Shown piece by piece: positions 22,994-25,291 of a stretch of DNA of 25,291 nt. The stretch's first letter is position 1. Every line of letters starts with the position of its first letter. Origin of the DNA: Oppiella nova (Eukaryota > Arthropoda > Arachnida > Sarcoptiformes > Oppiidae); assembly GCA_905397405.1 (NCBI GenBank), contig CAJPVJ010000382.1, positions 1 to 25,291 on the forward strand, read 5' to 3'. A program made the translations under genes and the position numbers. The notes beneath the pieces were generated by a model. That model ran no database searches, was not told where the DNA came from, and saw only the letters and a program-made list of their open reading frames with translations.

Positions 22994-23770
22994 CACATGA
23001 ATAATAAATTACATAAATATGTGTTGAATACCAGATTTTCTCTCTTTTTGGGTCGTATTTATAGCACAAGTAAACCTTTCGTGAAATACAAATTCAAATA
23101 AAAAATATTATTTCTGTAAATAAAAGGAAGATGCGTTCAAAAAGGTGTTGATCTAAATTTTTATATCACTATTCTGGTTATTATGATTAAATCACATTTT
23201 TATCAAATATGTAATATATTTTCTTAAAGAATTTTATGAATGATCGAGTTGTAAAATATTAATATATACACTGACTATAGTGAGTATACTGTATTAAATT
23301 AATTAAAAATTCAGAATTTAATTTATTTTCGGACGTCCATTGAGTAGTTGTGTTAACTCCCATACCCTTATTCACGCAAATATATATCTATGATATTAAT
23401 ACTGAATTTATCATTAATTTTAATTTAAATGACTTTTAGCATGCGATCATTAAAACAATTCACAAAATTCTATACACTTTTAAAATATCAATTTTTAATT
23501 CAACTCCAAAGAGTCAAAAAACGTTTTATTATAAGTCATTGATTGATAAAAACTTGTCTTAAGTTTCATATTTAAGTTTATGAAATATATCTGTAAAACA
23601 CAAAACATTTAATTATTATTATTATTGTTTTTATTGAACAGCTATTGATATCGCGTTCAGAATTGGCGGAAGAGTTTGAAGAAGTGGACGTGGATTTAGG
23701 AAATCCTATTCTGTCTGATATGCTAATCGATAAGACGGGTCAATACATATTCGTTTCATCGCCTTATAAG
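14378..23770 (+). CDS. PlexA: Plexin (A-class-like), 5' part: signal peptide and most of the Sema domain; join(14378..15631,16584..16760,23642..23770), 3' end outside window
   Basis: Plexins are single-pass cell-surface receptors for semaphorins; they steer axons and cell migration through a cytoplasmic GAP-like domain acting on small GTPases. The three exons encode 520 residues in one open frame, all junctions in phase 0. Residues about 26-47 are a hydrophobic signal peptide; about 72-520 match the plexin Sema propeller: GASNWIYQF then NLTLE, TGPVRDSPQC, NKVLVID, the hallmark CGSVRQGSC, SRSLE, KFTQNIHMCYNGS, then FVGTRMGQLKK and VDLGNPILSDM. Full plexins are roughly 1,900-2,000 residues, so about a quarter is here; PSI, IPT, membrane and GAP regions must lie to the right. 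Potential N-glycosylation sites include N73, N77, N86, N104, N170, N188, N204, N396, N434 and N449. The family call is firm. Class A over B rests on remembered similarity to insect PlexA (for example the SND-NSST and SRSLE stretches) and needs a tree, so treat the symbol as provisional. Confidence 0.88.
14424..14518 (+). other. Signal peptide segment of the plexin
   Basis: Residues about 16-47 contain a basic stretch (HKRF) followed by a hydrophobic core (LTILLIFSI) and a small-residue end (CDA, then MAG). Cleavage is predicted after A47 or A49. Residues 1-25 are unusually long for an n-region. A start at Met31 (14468) would leave a compact 17-residue signal peptide, so the leader may be trimmed or the real start may be internal. 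Confidence 0.75.
16258..16285. repeat. (GA)14 microsatellite in plexin intron 1
   Basis: A purine run on the sense strand, opposite in sense to the CT run 94 bp downstream. Its complement has the GGTCTCTC boundary. Confidence 0.97.
16379..16407. repeat. (TC)14 microsatellite in plexin intron 1
   Basis: A pyrimidine run complementary to the GA tract just upstream, and 176 bp before the exon 2 acceptor. Confidence 0.97.
16510..16537. repeat. (TTTA)n microsatellite
   Basis: About seven tetranucleotide units, 46 bp before the exon 2 acceptor. Confidence 0.9.
16584..16760 (+). CDS. PlexA: Plexin coding exon 2: Sema propeller segment (residues 419-477)
   Basis: The exon is 59 codons, entered after TATAG at 16579-16583 and left at AAG|GTATGT. 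It reads RGGNIVSFCAETLKLNGS and ends TVAFVGTRMGQLKK. In plexins this is the Sema region with an F-C pair, then a variable linker, then a TSV-A / VVF-GT-G-LKK strand that forms a late propeller blade. No in-frame ATG is needed because it is internal. N434 and N449 sit in N-glycosylation sequons. The acceptor AG at 16582-16583 is preferred to the AG at 16584-16585 because only it keeps the frame. Confidence 0.88.
17700..17980. other. GC-elevated patch inside intron 2
   Basis: This stretch has several C- or G-runs (AACCCCAGCGGTAGCC, AAAGGGGTTAA, CCCTAACCCCTCGTCCC) that stand out from the AT-rich intron. GCGGTAGCCACGGG near 17733 resembles an inverted form of the sequence around 17909-17922. I see no coding frame with plexin-like content. 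It is perhaps an old transposon remnant. Confidence 0.3.
18182..18236. repeat. Compound (CT)16 and (CACT)6 microsatellite
   Basis: A CT run passes directly into CACT tetranucleotides near 18212. It is preceded by GGT. Confidence 0.95.
18852..18956. repeat. Segment A source/copy: CT tract plus 66 bp unique, inverted copy at 20280-20381
   Basis: A 39-bp CT tract (18852-18890) and the adjoining unique 66 bp reappear as an exact reverse complement at 20280-20381, where the GA tract is 36 bp. The unique part starts AACAAAGACT. A second inverted copy of the unique part lies at 20170-20235. Confidence 0.9.
18953..19010. repeat. Segment C, direct copy at 21022-21079
   Basis: Fifty-eight bases, including CTTTAAGGAAATAATG and the start of a CT tract, are repeated exactly 2069 bp downstream. 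The segment overlaps segment A by 4 bases (AAAT). Confidence 0.9.
19000..19042. repeat. Interrupted CT microsatellite
   Basis: A CT run broken by two ACTC interruptions. It starts at the GGTCTCTC boundary shared with the copy at 21069. Confidence 0.9.
19543..19590. repeat. Segment B, direct copy at 20230-20277
   Basis: Forty-eight bases containing GTACAGATATTTAGCG are repeated exactly 687 bp downstream, where they sit between two copies of segment A. Confidence 0.92.
20167..20345. repeat. A-B-A mosaic: 110-bp period, second unit partial (69 bp)
   Basis: Positions 20167-20235 and 20277-20345 are identical 69-bp copies of inverted segment A. Between them lies segment B (20230-20277), copied from 19543-19590. 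A and B overlap by TTTGTT at their junction. Confidence 0.93.
20346..20381. repeat. (GA)18 microsatellite
   Basis: A perfect GA run adjoining the second A copy. It is the inverted counterpart of the CT tract at 18852-18890. Confidence 0.97.
21022..21084. repeat. Second copy of segment C with short CT tract
   Basis: The 58-bp copy of 18953-19010 ends inside a short CT run that stops at 21084. Confidence 0.9.
21936..21967. repeat. (AG)16 microsatellite
   Basis: A perfect purine run on the sense strand of plexin intron 2. Confidence 0.97.
22951..22991. repeat. (AG)20 microsatellite
   Basis: A perfect purine run on the sense strand of plexin intron 2. Confidence 0.97.
23642..23770 (+). CDS. 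PlexA: Plexin coding exon 3: late Sema segment (residues 478-520)
   Basis: The exon is 43 codons between ...TTGAACAG and AAG|GTATGC. It reads LLISRSELAEEFEEV, then VDVDLGNPILSDMLIDKTGQ, then YIFVSSPYK. This matches the last Sema blades of plexins, where a VDLG--I--DM--D motif is followed by a strand ending just before the V-V--C that opens the PSI domain. The next exon should therefore begin with PSI cysteines, and it is not in the window. Codon use is AT-richer than in exon 1. Confidence 0.87.
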
Positions 23771-24815
23771 GTATGCCTTTCTCTCGCACTCTCTGTACCC
23801 CAGAGTACCAGCCCTTTTGATAAGCTATGAATAAATACTAACCATTCTTATCTAAAAATATTTTTGTGTTCAAATTAATTGAATAAAACTCTCGAAATGA
23901 ATAATAATCATTGAATACCCGAAATGCAAATATCAATTTTAAAATCCTTGATTTGTAAATAAAAATTCAGAAAATTGTTTTAAATTTTTGCCGACTATTC
24001 AAGCAAACAGACTATCAATTCAAAAGGGTTTTTATTTTTCTGAAACAAAACAAAAAAGTTATAGCAAAGACTTTTAACATTTTTTCAATGGGAGTAAAAA
24101 TTAATTAAGATTTTATATGTAGTTTAAAATGATTTTTTGCGATAAAAAATCCATTTAAAGTAATCACAAAATATATAAATAAGAATTTAGTTTTGAATGA
24201 ATGAATGGATTGAATAAAAATAATAATTATTGTATAATTGATGAAATGTATATTTTTCTAATTGGCTACTAATGCATCACTTTGAAACAGATCATTTTCA
24301 AAATCATCATTTTATGTAGAATCGTTTATAACATTTATGATAAGTGCATAAAAATAAATATAATTTCATAATTGATTTTTTAATTAACTAAATTTTATTT
24401 AAATTTATAACTTATATTTTTATATTGAATTAAATTGAAAAGTTTAGTGCAAGTTTAACCAAATAATTGATATTTTTAATATGTTTTCTTAAATCGAAAT
24501 CGAAGTAATAAATAAAAATAAAACTATTCAATGACATTAAAACTATCAATCACTATATTTACGAATAATATTCAAATTAGATTTTAAGTTAAAATACACA
24601 TACCATACAAAGTATGAATTTTTTTTGCCATTGCACTCTAATTGTTATCAATTAATCGCGTGATTGCATTAATAATTCATAGTATGTATTCACAAAAAAT
24701 ACACAGCATTTTCATATGTATAGCGAATAATTTTATTTAAGCTTTAATTTGAATTCATACGATATAACGACAAACTTTTTCTGATATTTTGTTTTAGTTT
24801 AATATTCCTTTTGCT

Positions 24816-24854
<39 letters not shown>

Positions 24855-25291
24855 TACATCATATCTATAATATATTATTCAATAATTCTTGCGCTCAGTT
24901 TAACAACAAAAATCTCAATGAGTAATGAATAGCGATACGATGGGACAGATATTTAATTTTGCAAATTGAGTATTCAATTAAAACAAAATATGTGACCAAA
25001 CCCTCTCAACCTAAAGCAAAGGGAAGTATAGTTTTTGATAAAAATTGATGATATATTTGACTTGTGGTACACATTACTCACTTAATAGGTATAAGTCGTT
25101 AGACAGATAGACATAACACGCGAATTGAGAAATGGGTTTTTGAGCACAAGTTTTGTGTTGAAAAAAGTTTTATAACTTTTATATAATGGCATAAATTTAT
25201 ATTTACTATCTGTTTGAGTGTCGGTTTGAATGTGATTTGCAAATTGTTTAGTGAGATATGAAAACGAAATATAATTTTCAGATTCATCTCT
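23771..25291 (+). other. Plexin intron 3, 5' part (runs off the window)
   Basis: This is AT-rich non-coding DNA after the GTATGC donor. No stretch encoding PSI cysteines (the C-x-x-C and CGWC type motifs expected next) was seen in any + frame, so the next exon lies beyond 25291. It contains a (TC)17 microsatellite at 24818-24851 and otherwise nothing recognisable. Confidence 0.8.
24818..24851. repeat. (TC)17 microsatellite
   Basis: A perfect TC run in plexin intron 3. Confidence 0.97.

Larger units (their letters stand above)
16761..23641 (+). other. Plexin intron 2 (6881 bp)
   Basis: The intron starts GTATGT and ends with TTATTGAACAG. It shows no coding potential. It contains microsatellites near 18182, 18852, 19000, 20346, 21069, 21936 and 22951, a GC-elevated patch at about 17700-17980, clusters of TACTGTAT near 19789 and 22492, and the shuffled duplicated segments at 18852-21079, all listed separately. 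The remaining stretches (16761-17700, 21090-21930, 22000-22940 and 23000-23640) are plain AT-rich DNA in which I see nothing else. The size contrasts with the 952-bp intron 1. Confidence 0.85.

Noticed and set aside
14378-23770. Semaphorin or MET-type receptor instead of plexin
   Set aside because: Semaphorins share the Sema fold, but the CGSVRQGSC, TGPV-DSP-C and FVGT--G-LKK pattern is plexin-type. Class B was considered because of some shared stretches; A looks closer, but this is not settled.
1-25291. CRISPR array, viral insertion or toxin gene
   Set aside because: The only repeats are microsatellites, one minisatellite, the inverted-repeat element and the copied segments in intron 2. No spacer-repeat pattern and no viral or toxin protein frame was seen.

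Overview
The window is AT-rich animal DNA with one protein-coding locus that can be supported: the 5' part of a plexin (semaphorin receptor) gene on the + strand. Three coding exons (14378-15631, 16584-16760, 23642-23770) join in phase 0 through GT-AG introns. Together they encode 520 residues: a signal peptide and most of the extracellular Sema beta-propeller. The gene runs off the right edge before the PSI domain, so the IPT domains, membrane segment and cytoplasmic GAP-like region are all outside. Long AT-rich introns, dense (CT)n/(GA)n microsatellites and a protein that reads closest to an arthropod-type plexin A suggest an arthropod. A chelicerate or mite is possible, but the lineage is inference and was not tested.

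Layout. Positions 1-304 form an inverted-repeat element that looks like a MITE. Positions 305-1230 are less AT-rich and hold a TATA-like box and a possible splice donor. From 1231 to about 13600 the sequence is AT-rich with no recognisable gene. It is studded with CT microsatellites and has two more GC-elevated blocks, at about 5235-5810 and 12500-12960. From 13670 to 14377 lie two TATA boxes, an initiator-like TCAG, a strong 3' splice acceptor (14240) and a 19-codon upstream ORF; this is the probable promoter and 5' leader of the plexin gene. The coding exons and introns follow to the right edge.

The least ordinary stretch is 18.85-21.08 kb in intron 2. Short pieces of 48-105 bp occur there again in near-exact copies, some inverted and some direct, joined at short overlaps. 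This resembles templated insertion during break repair, or else a misassembly around microsatellites. No new multi-gene system, CRISPR array, RNA gene or viral sequence was found.
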